From Niveispirillum cyanobacteriorum (GTDB lineage: Bacteria > Pseudomonadota > Alphaproteobacteria > Azospirillales > Azospirillaceae): a stretch of 64,000 nucleotides of DNA. The stretch lies in contig NZ_CP025611.1 in NCBI RefSeq assembly GCF_002868735.1, positions 1,978,501 through 2,042,500 on the forward strand. The letters run 5' to 3'. This document shows positions 8,755 to 18,145 of the stretch, piece after piece. The position numbers and the translations under genes were made by a program. Under the pieces are notes generated by a model. It was not told the origin of the DNA. It was given only the letters and a program-made list of their open reading frames with translations, and did not search any database. The first letter of the stretch is position 1. The number at the start of each line of letters is the position of its first letter.

Positions 8755-9216
8755 ATGACCCTTATCCAACATCATCAACCCATCCTGTTCCGGGCACAGC
8801 CGATGCGACCGGACGATGTGCCCGCGCGGCTGGATCAGGCGGAAATGCTGGCGCGGCAGGGGGCGGTGATGCTGGCCTGGGGCGGCCTGCCCCTCACCGC
8901 AACGCTGCCGCAGGGCGTGACATTGACCCCGCTTCCGGGCGCGCAGGAAAGTGCGGAGGTGCCGGGCCTGATGATGGATGCCGTCGGCCATGTGGCCGAC
9001 CATTCCTGGAAGAAACGGCGGGCGGCGGCCCTGCTGGCCCTGTTCGCCGGCATGCAACCCCGCCTGATCGTGCTGGACGGCGCGCCCAGCCTGTTCCGCT
9101 TCGAACTGCGCCCGCTGCTGGAAATGGCCCGCCGCCGCGATCCGGCACCGGGGGTCAGGGTCTGGCCGGAAGGGGCGACGGTTGGACCGGAACTGCTGGG
9201 GTTGGTGAAGGGTTAA
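8755..9216 (+). CDS. Short protein resembling the N-terminal part of a COG4671-type glycosyltransferase
   Basis: The 153-residue product has the look of the N-terminal half of predicted MurG-like glycosyltransferases: a donor/acceptor fold with LARQGAVMLAWGGLP, a LPQGVTLTPLPG strand, and LIVLDGAPSLFRFELRPLLEMARR. Those proteins are normally near 400 residues. Here the frame stops at 9216 and the next gene runs in from the other side, so the nucleotide-sugar-binding half is missing. It may be a remnant or a stand-alone small protein. A GTG at 8713 is an alternative start. The TAA shares bases with the stop of the convergent regulator gene. Confidence 0.5.
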   Translation: MTLIQHHQPILFRAQPMRPDDVPARLDQAEMLARQGAVMLAWGGLPLTATLPQGVTLTPLPGAQESAEVPGLMMDAVGHVADHSWKKRRAAALLALFAGMQPRLIVLDGAPSLFRFELRPLLEMARRRDPAPGVRVWPEGATVGPELLGLVKG

Positions 9217-9932
9217 ACCGCACCCTCGGGATGGAACATATATCCCGTTCCCCGGATGGTGCGGATATAGCCGGGATGGTTGGGATTGACCTCGATCTTC
9301 TTGCGCAGGCGGGTGATACGCACATCAATGGCACGGTCGAACGGCTCCGCCTTGCGCGTATGGGCCAGTTGCAACAGCTCGTCACGGCTCAGCACCTGAT
9401 TGGGCCGCTGCACCATGACCGACAGAAGATCGAATTCCATGGCCGTCAGGTCCACAACTCGGCCATCGGGTTCATGCACCAGAACCCTGTCATCCCGTTT
9501 CAACAGCCAGGGGCCGAACCGGATATGCAGGTCACTGGGGGGCGGCGGCGGAACCGCGCGGACCGTGCGGCGCAGGACAGCCTTCACCCGTGACAGCAAT
9601 TCACCCAGGTCAAACGGCTTGCAGACATAATCATCGGCACCCAGATCCAGCCCGGCGCTGCGGTCCCGCGGGCTGGTGGCGCCCGTCACGATGATGATGG
9701 GCGGGCAATCGGCACCACGTTCGCGCAGCCATTGCATGATCGTGTAGCCATGATCATCCGGCAGACCGATATCCAGGATCACCAGATCGGGCGTGCCTGC
9801 CGCCACTTGTGCGCGAAAGCTGGCCCCGTCCGGGGCGGCCAGGATGGTAAAGCCCTGACCGGACAGGAACTCGGTCAGCATGCCCCGTAAATCGCTGTCA
9901 TCCTCGACAATGGCGATCGTCTGCGCGCCCAT
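9213..9932 (-). CDS. OmpR/PhoB-family response regulator (orphan)
   Basis: The 239 residues comprise a receiver domain (1-120) with the acidic pair EDDSD, the phospho-acceptor Asp in LVILDIGLPDDHG, the conserved Thr in VTGA and Lys in CKPFDLGE. A proline-rich linker (PPPPPP) leads to a winged-helix DNA-binding domain (about 140-235) with RAIDVRITRLRKKIE and IRTIRGTGYMF. It should activate or repress transcription after phosphorylation by a histidine kinase. No kinase gene is adjacent; the nearest in this window is at 25.8 kb. The ATG at 9932 matches the normal receiver N-terminus (MGAQTIAIVEDD). Confidence 0.93.
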   Translation of the reverse strand: MGAQTIAIVEDDSDLRGMLTEFLSGQGFTILAAPDGASFRAQVAAGTPDLVILDIGLPDDHGYTIMQWLRERGADCPPIIIVTGATSPRDRSAGLDLGADDYVCKPFDLGELLSRVKAVLRRTVRAVPPPPPSDLHIRFGPWLLKRDDRVLVHEPDGRVVDLTAMEFDLLSVMVQRPNQVLSRDELLQLAHTRKAEPFDRAIDVRITRLRKKIEVNPNHPGYIRTIRGTGYMFHPEGAV

Positions 9933-10035
9933 GGACGTACCGATAAAATTGGTTAACGGGATGCAGTAAGGGCAAAATCCCGGTGCCGTCAACGAGTATA
10001 CGATTTGCGGCCTGCTTGCGGACTCCGTAAAGCAG

Positions 10036-10064
10036 AACGGCCCGCCTATTAGGGGCGGGCCGTT
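10036..10064 (-). terminator. Terminator hairpin after the D-Ala-D-Ala carboxypeptidase gene
   Basis: An 11-bp perfect stem (AACGGCCCGCC with GGCGGGCCGTT, seven-base loop) lies 28 bases beyond the stop. The minus strand continues TTCTGCTTT, a weak U tract. Confidence 0.65.
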
Positions 10065-10091
10065 GCAATCGTTGGGGTCTAGCGGGCGGGA

Positions 10092-11336
10092 TCAGGCCGG
10101 CGGCAGGGTCAGGCACTTCTGCCCGGCCTTGGATAGCTGCGCGCAGGCACGACGGGCTGTCTTCTCGTCCAGGCCGGTCAGGCGGGCGCGGTAAAGGGTG
10201 CCCTTGGTCGTGGAGACTTCCATCAGGTGCGGCGTGGCACTGTCCAGCAGGGTACCCGCCTTTTGCGTGGCCTGATTCACGGCCCGCTGGCTCTGCGCCT
10301 TGTCGTTATAGGCGCCGACCTGGATGGCCCAGCCGCCATTGGCACGCGAAGCGGGCACGCTGGCAACCGCCGGGGCAGCGTTGGCGGTGCCGACGATGCT
10401 GTCGGACACGGCGGCAACCACCGCCTCCGGTGCCGTCGGCTTGGTGCGGGTCTTACCCTTGGCGGGCTTGGACTGGTTGCTGGCCACCAGCATGGGCGCG
10501 CCGCGCTTGCCGGTGAAGGCATCGTCCAGAAGGTCGGCCATGTGATTGTCACGCCATGTGCCGGTCTGCCCCCCGAACACGACGCCAATCAGGCGGCGGC
10601 CATTGCGTTCCGCCGAGGCGGCGAGATTGAACCCGGACGCCCGGATATAGCCGGTCTTCAGACCATCCATACCGTCATATCGGCTCATCAGCCGGTTATG
10701 GTTGCGGTGGACGGCACCCTTGTAGGTGAAAGACGACGCCGAGAAATACGGGTAATACTTGGCATGATCATAGATCAGGCTCTGCGCCAGCCGCGCGAAA
10801 TCGCGGGCCGTGGACAGCTGCCCGGCATTGGGCAGGCCAGATGCATTGCGGAAGGTGGTGCGGGTCATGCCCAGCTGGCGCGCACGGTCGGTCATCATGC
10901 GGGCGAAATTCGCCTCGCTGCCGCCCAGCGCCTCGGCCAGGACCACGGCGCAATCATTGGCCGACTTGGTCACCAGCGCCTGGATGCACTGCTCAGTCGT
11001 CACGCTGTCGCCCGGCTGCAGACCCAGCTTGCTGGGCTCCATGTTGGAGGCATGGCGGGAAACGGCCAGCGGCTGGTTCAGGCGGATTTTACCGGCATCC
11101 AGTGCATCGAAAACCAGATGCAGGGTCATCATCTTGGTCATGGAGGCCGGGAAATTACGGGTGTCGGCGCTGGCTTCATGCAGCACCTCACCCGTCCTGG
11201 CATCAATGACGATAGAGGCGTATTTGGCGAGTGCCGCGACGGGGGCGGTAATACTGACCAGTGCCGCCAGGGCGACAGCAGTCGCCATTTTGCGGGAACG
11301 GTCCGTGGAACGCCGCCATACCGTCGTGAAACCCAT
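10092..11336 (-). CDS. D-alanyl-D-alanine carboxypeptidase with SPOR domain (PBP5-like)
   Basis: The 414-residue S11 peptidase trims the terminal D-Ala from peptidoglycan stem peptides. A signal sequence (17-38, ending AALA) precedes the catalytic domain. The three penicillin-binding motifs are present: SMTK (S65-K68), SAN in TKSANDCAVVLAEALGG, and KTG in DGLKTGYIRASGFN. After a Lys/Pro/Ala linker, the last 75 residues (GGWAIQVGAYNDKAQSQ to the end) form a SPOR domain, which binds denuded septal glycan, suggesting action at the division site. The ATG at 11336 follows GGGGACAGAGGC. Confidence 0.93.
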   Translation of the reverse strand: MGFTTVWRRSTDRSRKMATAVALAALVSITAPVAALAKYASIVIDARTGEVLHEASADTRNFPASMTKMMTLHLVFDALDAGKIRLNQPLAVSRHASNMEPSKLGLQPGDSVTTEQCIQALVTKSANDCAVVLAEALGGSEANFARMMTDRARQLGMTRTTFRNASGLPNAGQLSTARDFARLAQSLIYDHAKYYPYFSASSFTYKGAVHRNHNRLMSRYDGMDGLKTGYIRASGFNLAASAERNGRRLIGVVFGGQTGTWRDNHMADLLDDAFTGKRGAPMLVASNQSKPAKGKTRTKPTAPEAVVAAVSDSIVGTANAAPAVASVPASRANGGWAIQVGAYNDKAQSQRAVNQATQKAGTLLDSATPHLMEVSTTKGTLYRARLTGLDEKTARRACAQLSKAGQKCLTLPPA

Positions 11337-11499
11337 GCCTCTGTCCCCCTGCACGCCGTCGATGTCTCGCTTTCCGGCCAAGCTAAAGGCGATGATTATC
11401 AATGTCTAGCGGGAAGTCGTTAAGAAACGCCTTCATATCCGCCAAATTACGGCCTCATTTCAAAGACCTGTCCATAGGGCATACCCGCATAGGATTGCT

Positions 11500-12108
11500 T
11501 CAGACGTTGGCACTGGGGCGGTCGGCAATGCTGGCCAGCCAGCGCTGGATATTGGGCATCGCGTCCAGGGTGATACCGCAAAGACGCGGGAAGAAGATCA
11601 GGGTGGTAAAGGCGGTGATGTCGGGGATGGTGAAACGGTCGCCCGCGATAAACTCCGTTTGCCCCAGATCCTTGTCCAGCTGTGCCAGACGCTTCTCCGC
11701 CTGCGGTTTCTGCGCCTCGGCATAGGCGGGGACCTGACATTCCAGGGCGGCCATCTTGGGATGCGTGTGGCGGAACACACCGGCCAGGGGCAGCAGCAGT
11801 TCGAATTCCATCCGCCGCTGCCACATCTCGATCAGGGCACGCTCCTTGGCATCCCGGCCCATCAGGTTGGGTTCGGGGTACAGTTCCTCCAGAAACCGGC
11901 AGATGGCCACGCTTTCGGAAATGACGGTGCCATCCTCCAGTTCCAGGGCCGGAACCCGGCCACTGGGGACCCGCGCCCGGTATTCCGGCGACAGATGTTC
12001 CCCCTTACCGATGGTCACCAGCCGGCGCGGAATATCTACCCCCTTTTCGGCCAGGAACATGCGCACGCGGCGTGGTGTTGGGGCGATCACATCGTCATAA
12101 AGCAGCAT
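11500..12108 (-). CDS. Glutathione S-transferase family protein
   Basis: A 202-residue cytosolic GST: thioredoxin-like N-terminal domain with PTPRRVRMFLAEKG, the cis-Pro region GRVPALELEDG and the glutathione gamma-Glu contact ESVAICRFLEE, then an all-helical C-terminal domain with the N-capping motif FTIPDITAF. The substrate cannot be told from sequence. It is transcribed away from the gene at 12318 across a 209-base spacer. Two more GST-fold genes (20634 and 39148) occur in the window. Confidence 0.9.
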   Translation of the reverse strand: MLLYDDVIAPTPRRVRMFLAEKGVDIPRRLVTIGKGEHLSPEYRARVPSGRVPALELEDGTVISESVAICRFLEELYPEPNLMGRDAKERALIEMWQRRMEFELLLPLAGVFRHTHPKMAALECQVPAYAEAQKPQAEKRLAQLDKDLGQTEFIAGDRFTIPDITAFTTLIFFPRLCGITLDAMPNIQRWLASIADRPSANV

Positions 12109-12317
12109 GGCTTCCTCCCTTTGTTATGTTCTGCACTCATAATGCCGGGTTCAAAGCTGGCGATCCATGGCGTCAATGTGGCAACTGCTTCGGAATCCGG
12201 CGAAACCAAGGTGATTTCGTGACTTCCGCATCGGGCCGGGAACCAAGGCCTTTCCTCGTTGTTTTTCCCTCGAAGCCGCCCGGGATGGGACGGCACGACA
12301 TGCAACGGAGGGACATT

Positions 12318-12863
12318 ATGTCGAAGATCAAATTCGTTCTGGCTACCACCGCCGCCATCATCGCCTTCCCGGTTCTGGCCCATGCCGCCAAGACCGACAA
12401 GGGTTTGGAAAACCTGTCCGGTGTGGGACAGGAAGCGGTCGCCATGTATGACAAGCTGCAGGGCTCCAAGGCCCTGGCCATCGCCGATGACGGCGCCGTC
12501 GGCTATGCGTCGGGCGTTGATAGCGGTGAGGCCCGAATCGCCGCCCTCGCCCGGTGCGCCGAGGTGACGCGTGAAACCTGTCGCGTGATCTCTGTCGATG
12601 GTCAGGCCGTGACCGGCGGCAGCACGCTGGGCGAACTGGCCCGTAACCACACCGACGCCGCCGACCTGCGCGGCGAGGTCGTGGCCGATTATGAAAAGGC
12701 CGCCGGCGCCAAGGCCCTGGCCATGTCGGATGACGGTGCCTTCGGCTGGGTGGTCCGCGATACCGAGGAACAGGCCCGCGCTGACGCCCTGATCCAGTGC
12801 GAGGCGAGCGGCACCAACTGCTCCATCCAGGCGTCTTCGGCCGGCACAACCGCCGTGCAGTAA
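12318..12863 (+). CDS. Exported protein with two tandem Cys-containing repeats
   Basis: The 181-residue precursor has a signal peptide (1-23, cleaved after AHA). The mature part is an internal duplication with a period of 80 residues: about 41-98 and 121-178. Each copy holds KALA-x-x-DDGA-x-G, an AR-x-x-AL helix and a C-x6/7-C pair (C80/C88 and C161/C168) that could form disulfides. The pattern resembles the small Cys-rich periplasmic DUF4189 group but I cannot assign it firmly. The ATG at 12318 follows GGAGGGAC. A strong terminator follows. Confidence 0.75.
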   Translation: MSKIKFVLATTAAIIAFPVLAHAAKTDKGLENLSGVGQEAVAMYDKLQGSKALAIADDGAVGYASGVDSGEARIAALARCAEVTRETCRVISVDGQAVTGGSTLGELARNHTDAADLRGEVVADYEKAAGAKALAMSDDGAFGWVVRDTEEQARADALIQCEASGTNCSIQASSAGTTAVQ

Positions 12864-12888
12864 GCCGGTCCAGTAATGGACAAATCGT

Positions 12889-12928
12889 GGCCGGGCGGGG
12901 ATCACCCCGTCCGGCCCTGTTTATTTTT
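12889..12928 (+). terminator. Rho-independent terminator
   Basis: A 12-bp stem with one G-U pair (12889-12900 with 12905-12916, loop ATCA) is followed by TGTTTATTTTT. It ends the gene for the repeat protein. Confidence 0.88.
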
Positions 12929-13003
12929 GGCGTCCCGCGCGCTAAGCCTTTGTCAGAAACGGGGTGGAAAGCCCCGGCCAGAGATAAGCAAAGGGGACAA
13001 GCC

Positions 13004-13996
13004 ATGCGGCGCATCGGTGTGATCGGGGCCGGGGCCTGGGGAACGGCGCTGGCCATGGCGGCGGCCCGCGCCGGGGCCGAGGTTGTATTGCAGGCGCGCG
13101 AAACCGACGTGGTGGACAGCGTGAATGCCCGGCATGAGAACAGCCTGTTCCTGCCCGGCATCCCGCTCGACCCCGCCATCCGCGCCACCACTTCGATGGG
13201 CGAGGCAGCGCAAGCCGACGCCCTGCTGCTGGTCACCCCGGCACAGCATCTGCGCACCGCCTGCCGCGCCTTGAAGCCCGACCTGAAGCCTGGTGTGCCC
13301 GTCATCATTTGCGCCAAAGGGATCGAGATCGAGACCGGCAGCCTGATGAGCGAGGCGGCGGAGGCCGAACTGGACAGCCAGCCCGTGGCCGTGCTGTCCG
13401 GCCCCACCTTCGCGGCAGAGGTCGCAAAGGGCCTGCCCACCGCCGTGACGCTGGCCATTCGGGACGAGGCGCTGGGCCGTCGCCTGCTGGCGGCGCTGGG
13501 TGGGCGCACCTTCCGCCCCTATCTGTCGGATGATCTGGTGGGGGCACAGGTGGGCGGGGCCGTGAAGAATGTGCTGGCCATCGCCTGCGGTGTCGTCCAT
13601 GGCCGTAACCTGGGCGACAATGCGCGCGCCGCCCTGATCACACGCGGCCTGGCGGAAATCGCCCGCCTGGGGGCGCGGCTGGGGGCCAGGGCCGAAACCC
13701 TGATGGGCCTGTCGGGCCTGGGCGACCTGACCCTGACCTGCTCCTCCCTGCAATCGCGCAACATGTCCCTGGGTGCGGCGCTCGGCCAGGGGCGCAGCCT
13801 GGACGAGGTGCTGGGCGAGCGCCGGTCGGTGGCCGAAGGCGTCTATACCGCCCGCGCCGTCACGAAACTGGCGGCGGAAAAGGGCGTGGACATGCCGCTC
13901 TGCCAGGCCGTGGACGCCCTGCTGAACCATGGCGCCAACCTGGACGCCATCATCGACGCCTTGATGACGCGGCCCTTCAAGACGGAAACCGTATAA
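13004..13996 (+). CDS. gpsA: Glycerol-3-phosphate dehydrogenase [NAD(P)+]
   Basis: The 330-residue cytosolic enzyme reduces dihydroxyacetone phosphate to sn-glycerol 3-phosphate, the backbone of phospholipids. The N-terminal Rossmann motif is GAGAWGTALA (8-17). Other family signatures are FLPGIPLD, the PAQHLR segment, CAKGIE, LSGPTFAAEVAKGLPTA, the catalytic Lys in GAVKNVLAIACG, and LMGLSGLGDLTLTC. The ATG follows AAGGGGAC. It converges with purH, with a hairpin between them. Confidence 0.96.
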   Translation: MRRIGVIGAGAWGTALAMAAARAGAEVVLQARETDVVDSVNARHENSLFLPGIPLDPAIRATTSMGEAAQADALLLVTPAQHLRTACRALKPDLKPGVPVIICAKGIEIETGSLMSEAAEAELDSQPVAVLSGPTFAAEVAKGLPTAVTLAIRDEALGRRLLAALGGRTFRPYLSDDLVGAQVGGAVKNVLAIACGVVHGRNLGDNARAALITRGLAEIARLGARLGARAETLMGLSGLGDLTLTCSSLQSRNMSLGAALGQGRSLDEVLGERRSVAEGVYTARAVTKLAAEKGVDMPLCQAVDALLNHGANLDAIIDALMTRPFKTETV

Positions 13997-14003
13997 GGGG
14001 TGA

Positions 14004-14029
14004 CGGGGCGGCCCCACCGGACCGCCCCG
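14004..14029. terminator. Hairpin between convergent gpsA and purH
   Basis: CGGGGCGG (14004-14011) pairs with CCGCCCCG (14022-14029) in the 44-base gap between the two stops. There is no clear U tract, so termination on either strand is a moderate inference. Confidence 0.5.
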
Positions 14030-14040
14030 CCTGCCATGGC

Positions 14041-15624
14041 TTAGTGCCGGAAATGGCGCATGCCCGTGAAGACCATGGCAAGGCCTCGCTCGTCGGCGGC
14101 GGCAATGACCTCCGCATCGCGCATCGACCCGCCCGGCTGGATCACCGCCGTGACGCCGGCATCCGCCGCGGCCAGCAGGCCGTCGGCGAACGGGAAGAAG
14201 GCATCGGAGGCAACCACCGACCCCTTGGTGCCGGCCTCTTCCAGACCGGCGGCCTTGGCGGCGTCGGCGGATTTCCAGGCGGCGATGCGGCTGCTGTCCA
14301 CACGGCTCATCTGACCGGCACCGATACCCACCGTGGCGCCGGCCTTGGCATAGACGATGGCGTTCGACTTCACATGCTTGCCCACGCGGAAGGCGAACAG
14401 CAGGTCGGCCAGTTCGGCCTCAGACGGCGCGCGCTTGGTGACGACCTTCAGGTCAGCCTGGGCAATGCGGCCATTGTCGCGGGTCTGCACCAGATAGCCG
14501 CCGGAAACCGACTTCACGAACAGGCCGGGTTCCGCCGGGTTCGGCATGGAACCGGTCAGCAACACGCGCAGGTTCTTCTTGGTGGCCAGGAAGGCCTTGG
14601 CAGCGTCATCCGCGTCGGGCGCGATCACCACTTCGGCGAACAACTTGGCGATCTGCTCGGCGGTGGCGGCGTCCAGGGTGCGGTTCATGGCGATGATGCC
14701 ACCAAAGGCCGACACGGGGTCACAGGCCAGGGCGCGGGTATAGGCGTCCAGGAGATTGTCACCCTCGGCCACGCCGCAGGGATTGGCATGCTTGATGATG
14801 GCGATGGCCGGACGGTCGAACTCCGACACCAGCTCGAACGCCGCATCCGTGTCGTTCAGGTTGTTGTAGGACAGCTCCTTACCCTGCAGCTGCGTCGCGG
14901 TAGCGATGCCGGGGCGCTTATCGCCGGTCGTGTAGAAGGCCGCCGACTGGTGCGGGTTCTCACCATAGCGTAGCGTCTGACGCAGTTCGCCGCCGAAGGT
15001 CAGGCGCTGGGGATATTCCTGCCCCAGCTGGCCCGCAAACCAGCGGGAGATGGCGGCATCATAGGAACCGGTGCGAGCATAGGCCTTGGCCGCCAGGGTA
15101 CGGCGGAAGGCAAGGGTGGTCTGCCCGTCATTGGCCTCCAACTGACCCAACAGCTCGGCATAGTCCGACGCGTCGGTGACCACGGCCACGAAATCATGGT
15201 TCTTGGCGGCACCACGGATCAGGGACGGGCCACCGATATCGATATTCTCGATGCAGGTCTCAAAGTCCGCACCCTTGGCCACCGTCGCCTCGAACGGGTA
15301 CAGATTCACCACCACCAGATCGATGCCGGGGATGTCATGGGCCGACATGGCGTCTGTATGGGTGGGGAAGTCACGGCGGGCGAGGATGCCGCCATGGATC
15401 TTGGGGTGCAGGGTCTTGACGCGGCCATCCATCATTTCCGGAAAACCGGTATGGTCGGACACTTCCGTGACCGCGATCCCGGCATCGGCCAGCGCCTTGG
15501 CCGAACCGCCCGTCGACAGGATGTGAACGCCGCGCGCGGCGAGCGCCTTGCCCAGATCGATCAATCCCGTCTTGTCGGAGACGGAGATGATGGCGCGGCG
15601 GATGGGGACGAGATCGATGCTCAT
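14041..15624 (-). CDS. purH: Bifunctional AICAR transformylase / IMP cyclohydrolase
   Basis: The 527-residue enzyme catalyses the last two steps of IMP synthesis. The N-terminal MGS-like cyclohydrolase domain (about 1-200) has [17 protein letters not shown] and [14 protein letters not shown]. The C-terminal transformylase domain has [28 protein letters not shown] and the catalytic KHANPCG. The length is normal for the family. It is the last gene of an rpe, heparinase-like, purH series on the minus strand, but a near-perfect 28-base palindrome lies just upstream and may separate its transcription. Confidence 0.97.
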   Translation of the reverse strand: MSIDLVPIRRAIISVSDKTGLIDLGKALAARGVHILSTGGSAKALADAGIAVTEVSDHTGFPEMMDGRVKTLHPKIHGGILARRDFPTHTDAMSAHDIPGIDLVVVNLYPFEATVAKGADFETCIENIDIGGPSLIRGAAKNHDFVAVVTDASDYAELLGQLEANDGQTTLAFRRTLAAKAYARTGSYDAAISRWFAGQLGQEYPQRLTFGGELRQTLRYGENPHQSAAFYTTGDKRPGIATATQLQGKELSYNNLNDTDAAFELVSEFDRPAIAIIKHANPCGVAEGDNLLDAYTRALACDPVSAFGGIIAMNRTLDAATAEQIAKLFAEVVIAPDADDAAKAFLATKKNLRVLLTGSMPNPAEPGLFVKSVSGGYLVQTRDNGRIAQADLKVVTKRAPSEAELADLLFAFRVGKHVKSNAIVYAKAGATVGIGAGQMSRVDSSRIAAWKSADAAKAAGLEEAGTKGSVVASDAFFPFADGLLAAADAGVTAVIQPGGSMRDAEVIAAADERGLAMVFTGMRHFRH

Positions 15625-15665
15625 GGGTCGTGATCCTGGCGGATGGTGCTATGGAACAAACGGAA

Positions 15666-15693
15666 CCGGGCCGATCCATATGGACCGGCCCGG
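15666..15693 (-). terminator. 28-base near-perfect palindrome between the heparinase-like gene and purH
   Basis: The segment equals its own reverse complement except for one pair. On the minus strand it is followed by TTCCGTTTGTTCC, which fits a terminator or attenuator after the heparinase-like gene, 25 bases past its stop and 41 bases before the purH start. Confidence 0.6.
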
Positions 15694-15718
15694 CGGTGAC
15701 TTAACGCCCGAAGGCGCT

Positions 15719-17365
15719 TTAACTGTCGATATCGCTGCCCTCGCGGCGCAAGCCCCATTTGACCAGGGTTTCCCCCGGCTGCGTGGTGCCACGCAGCACG
15801 ATCTGGGTGGTCGCACGGGGATCGGCGCCCTGCCCCAGATAGATGCTATCGGTGGTCTCGATCTCCGCCCCGCTGGCCCGGAACTTCCACAAGGCACCCG
15901 ATGGCAGGCGCAGCAGCAGGGCCGCCTCATCCTCCAGCGTGGCAACACGCACACTGGGATGCAGGTGGAAGCGGACAGCAAACTCATGACTGGCAGAACC
16001 GGCCAACCGATCCTGGCCGCGCAGATCTTCCCCGCTTTCTGCCAGGAACAGTCGGCGGAAATGAATAAGACTGCCCCGGTCACCGTAGCCGTCATGATAG
16101 GCATCGACCAGGGTGCCGGCATCGCCATCCTGGCGGTCGACATGGACATTGGAGGGGCGCCGGGACAAGCCCCCATCATCATTCACGCCACTGGAATTGG
16201 TGTCATCGATGGTCAGCGTGGAATGCGCCGCCGTGGCCGCCAGGGCCGCGCGCCATGGCCCCTGATCCCCCGGATGCGCCCCGCAATTCACGATCAGGCG
16301 TTCACGCCCGATGCTCATCTCAAACGACAGGGTGCCGGCATGCGCATGTTCATCCAGGCCCGGGGCCGGCGGCAGGCCCGTATCCATCAGAATACAGGTG
16401 CGGCCCGCCGTAATGCGTTCAAACCCGATATGGGGGGTGGATTTAAGTGGGCGACCGCGCGCGTCGGCCTGGCCCAAGACAGTGTCGATCAACACCGCCT
16501 CGCCTTCCTGCGCGCCGTTGAACAGGGCAAGGCCCCCGTCGCCATGGCGGAAGAAGCGCAGGGTGGGGGTCATGCGGTCGATGGCGTGTTGCACCGCCTC
16601 GGGCACATCCTCGCGCCCCGCGCGGTAACAACCGCGAATATCAATCAGATGACGCAGCACCAGAAGCTGGGCCGCTGGCGAATGTTCGACATGGCCGCCA
16701 TCGGGCAGCACCTGCTTCGGCAGTTCCCGGTTCAGCAGGGCGCGGGCCCGATCGGTGGCACGCGACAGGCCCGACAGGCACATGCCGCCATAGACCATGC
16801 CTTTCAGCGTGCCCAGCAGGGCAGCACCCTTCAACCGGCCCGGAACCGTATGTTCCAGAAACCGGACCTGACGGGCCAGACTGTCGAACACGCGGGCGCG
16901 CAGTTGGTCGTCTGCACTGGCCAGAAAGAAATCATGCTGGCCGATCCAGGCCGTGACGCGGGTGGCCAGCACATCGGGCGCCCAGGCCACGGGGTGCCAA
17001 CGCTTGCCGAACATATCCAGCCAATGGCTGACCAGTACGCGGGCCTGCCGCCGGGCCGCATCACCGCCGGTGGCGCGCAGATGGCGCAGCCAGTCGAAAC
17101 CATGCATTTCCGCCAGCCAGGGGGCCGACGCCGTCGGTTCGAGCCAGGGCGGCATCTCGCCCGAAAAACCCTGTCCGGCGAACCGGAAACGGTTATTCAG
17201 CAGATCCTGCCCATGATGGGCATCGCCAGGCCAGGGATCGGGCGGGACCAGCGACAATTGCCTGGGCGCCGGCCCCGACAGGGCCATCATCTGGTACAGG
17301 CCGGTCGCACGGTACCAGCCGCCCGACCCCGGCTTGAACCTTTTATGCGCCATGCCCCCAGTCAT
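15719..17365 (-). CDS. Heparinase II/III family protein
   Basis: The 548-residue protein has the (alpha/alpha) toroid plus beta-sandwich layout of heparinase II/III-like polysaccharide lyases. The N-terminal helical part (about 60-330) includes GFDWLRHL and LLNRELPKQVLPDGGHVEHSP; the sandwich part includes HAHAGTLSFEMS, carrying the conserved His, and FHLHPSVR. No signal peptide is visible, so it may act in the cytoplasm or be anchored otherwise. Its substrate is unknown. ATGs at 17365 and 17353 are both usable; GGGGG before the second is noteworthy. It follows rpe by 9 bases. Confidence 0.82.
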   Translation of the reverse strand: MTGGMAHKRFKPGSGGWYRATGLYQMMALSGPAPRQLSLVPPDPWPGDAHHGQDLLNNRFRFAGQGFSGEMPPWLEPTASAPWLAEMHGFDWLRHLRATGGDAARRQARVLVSHWLDMFGKRWHPVAWAPDVLATRVTAWIGQHDFFLASADDQLRARVFDSLARQVRFLEHTVPGRLKGAALLGTLKGMVYGGMCLSGLSRATDRARALLNRELPKQVLPDGGHVEHSPAAQLLVLRHLIDIRGCYRAGREDVPEAVQHAIDRMTPTLRFFRHGDGGLALFNGAQEGEAVLIDTVLGQADARGRPLKSTPHIGFERITAGRTCILMDTGLPPAPGLDEHAHAGTLSFEMSIGRERLIVNCGAHPGDQGPWRAALAATAAHSTLTIDDTNSSGVNDDGGLSRRPSNVHVDRQDGDAGTLVDAYHDGYGDRGSLIHFRRLFLAESGEDLRGQDRLAGSASHEFAVRFHLHPSVRVATLEDEAALLLRLPSGALWKFRASGAEIETTDSIYLGQGADPRATTQIVLRGTTQPGETLVKWGLRREGSDIDS

Positions 17366-17374
17366 GCTGCCCGA

Positions 17375-18058
17375 TCAACCGTTCTGGCCGCGCAGCGCGC
17401 GCATATTGGTTTCATAGGCCGACGGCCCGCCGACAAAGGTCGCCGTGCCGGCCACCAGAACATCGGCACCCACCGCAATGCATTGCTTCGCCGTCTCAAT
17501 ATTCACGCCGCCATCAACCTCAAGATCGATCTGCCGACCGCCCTGGGCGTCGGACACGGCATTGATGCGGCGGCGCAGCTCCGCGATCTTGTCCAACTGG
17601 GACGAAATGAAGCTCTGCCCGCCAAAGCCGGGATTGACCGACATGACCAGCACCAGATCCAGGTCGGCCAGAAGGTAATCCACCATCGACAACGGCGTGT
17701 GCGGGTTCAACACGATACCCGGCTTCTTGCCCAGGGACCGGATCAGCTGCACCGTGCGGTGCGGGTGCGCACCAGCCTCGGGATGGAAGCTGATGATATC
17801 CGCGCCGGCATCGGCAAAGGCCTGGATGAAGTTATCGACGGGCGCGATCATCAGATGCACGTCGAAGACCTTTGCCGTGTGCGGGCGCAGGGCCTTCACG
17901 ACACCGGGACCGATGGTGATGTTGGGCACGAAATGCCCGTCCATGACATCGATATGGATGTAATCCGCACCGGCTGCGTCGATGGCGCGCACCTCCTCAC
18001 CCAGGCGGGCAAAGTCGGCGGACAGGATGGACGGGGCGATCTTGACGGGCTTGGTCAT
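17375..18058 (-). CDS. rpe: Ribulose-phosphate 3-epimerase
   Basis: The 227-residue TIM-barrel enzyme interconverts ribulose 5-phosphate and xylulose 5-phosphate in the pentose phosphate pathway. Motifs are [16 protein letters not shown] at the N-terminus, [12 protein letters not shown] with metal-binding His and Asp, [16 protein letters not shown], and EVDGGVN with the catalytic Asp. Two adjacent ATGs (18061 and 18058) precede TKPVKIAPS; the second matches the family length best. It heads the rpe-heparinase-purH run. Confidence 0.96.
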   Translation of the reverse strand: MTKPVKIAPSILSADFARLGEEVRAIDAAGADYIHIDVMDGHFVPNITIGPGVVKALRPHTAKVFDVHLMIAPVDNFIQAFADAGADIISFHPEAGAHPHRTVQLIRSLGKKPGIVLNPHTPLSMVDYLLADLDLVLVMSVNPGFGGQSFISSQLDKIAELRRRINAVSDAQGGRQIDLEVDGGVNIETAKQCIAVGADVLVAGTATFVGGPSAYETNMRALRGQNG

Positions 18059-18145
18059 CATGGACCCGGTTGGTATCAACAACAGGCCCCGCCGACAAGT
18101 CGGGTTCGGCGCATGAAAGGCCGGTTATCGGCACATGGCGCGGGG

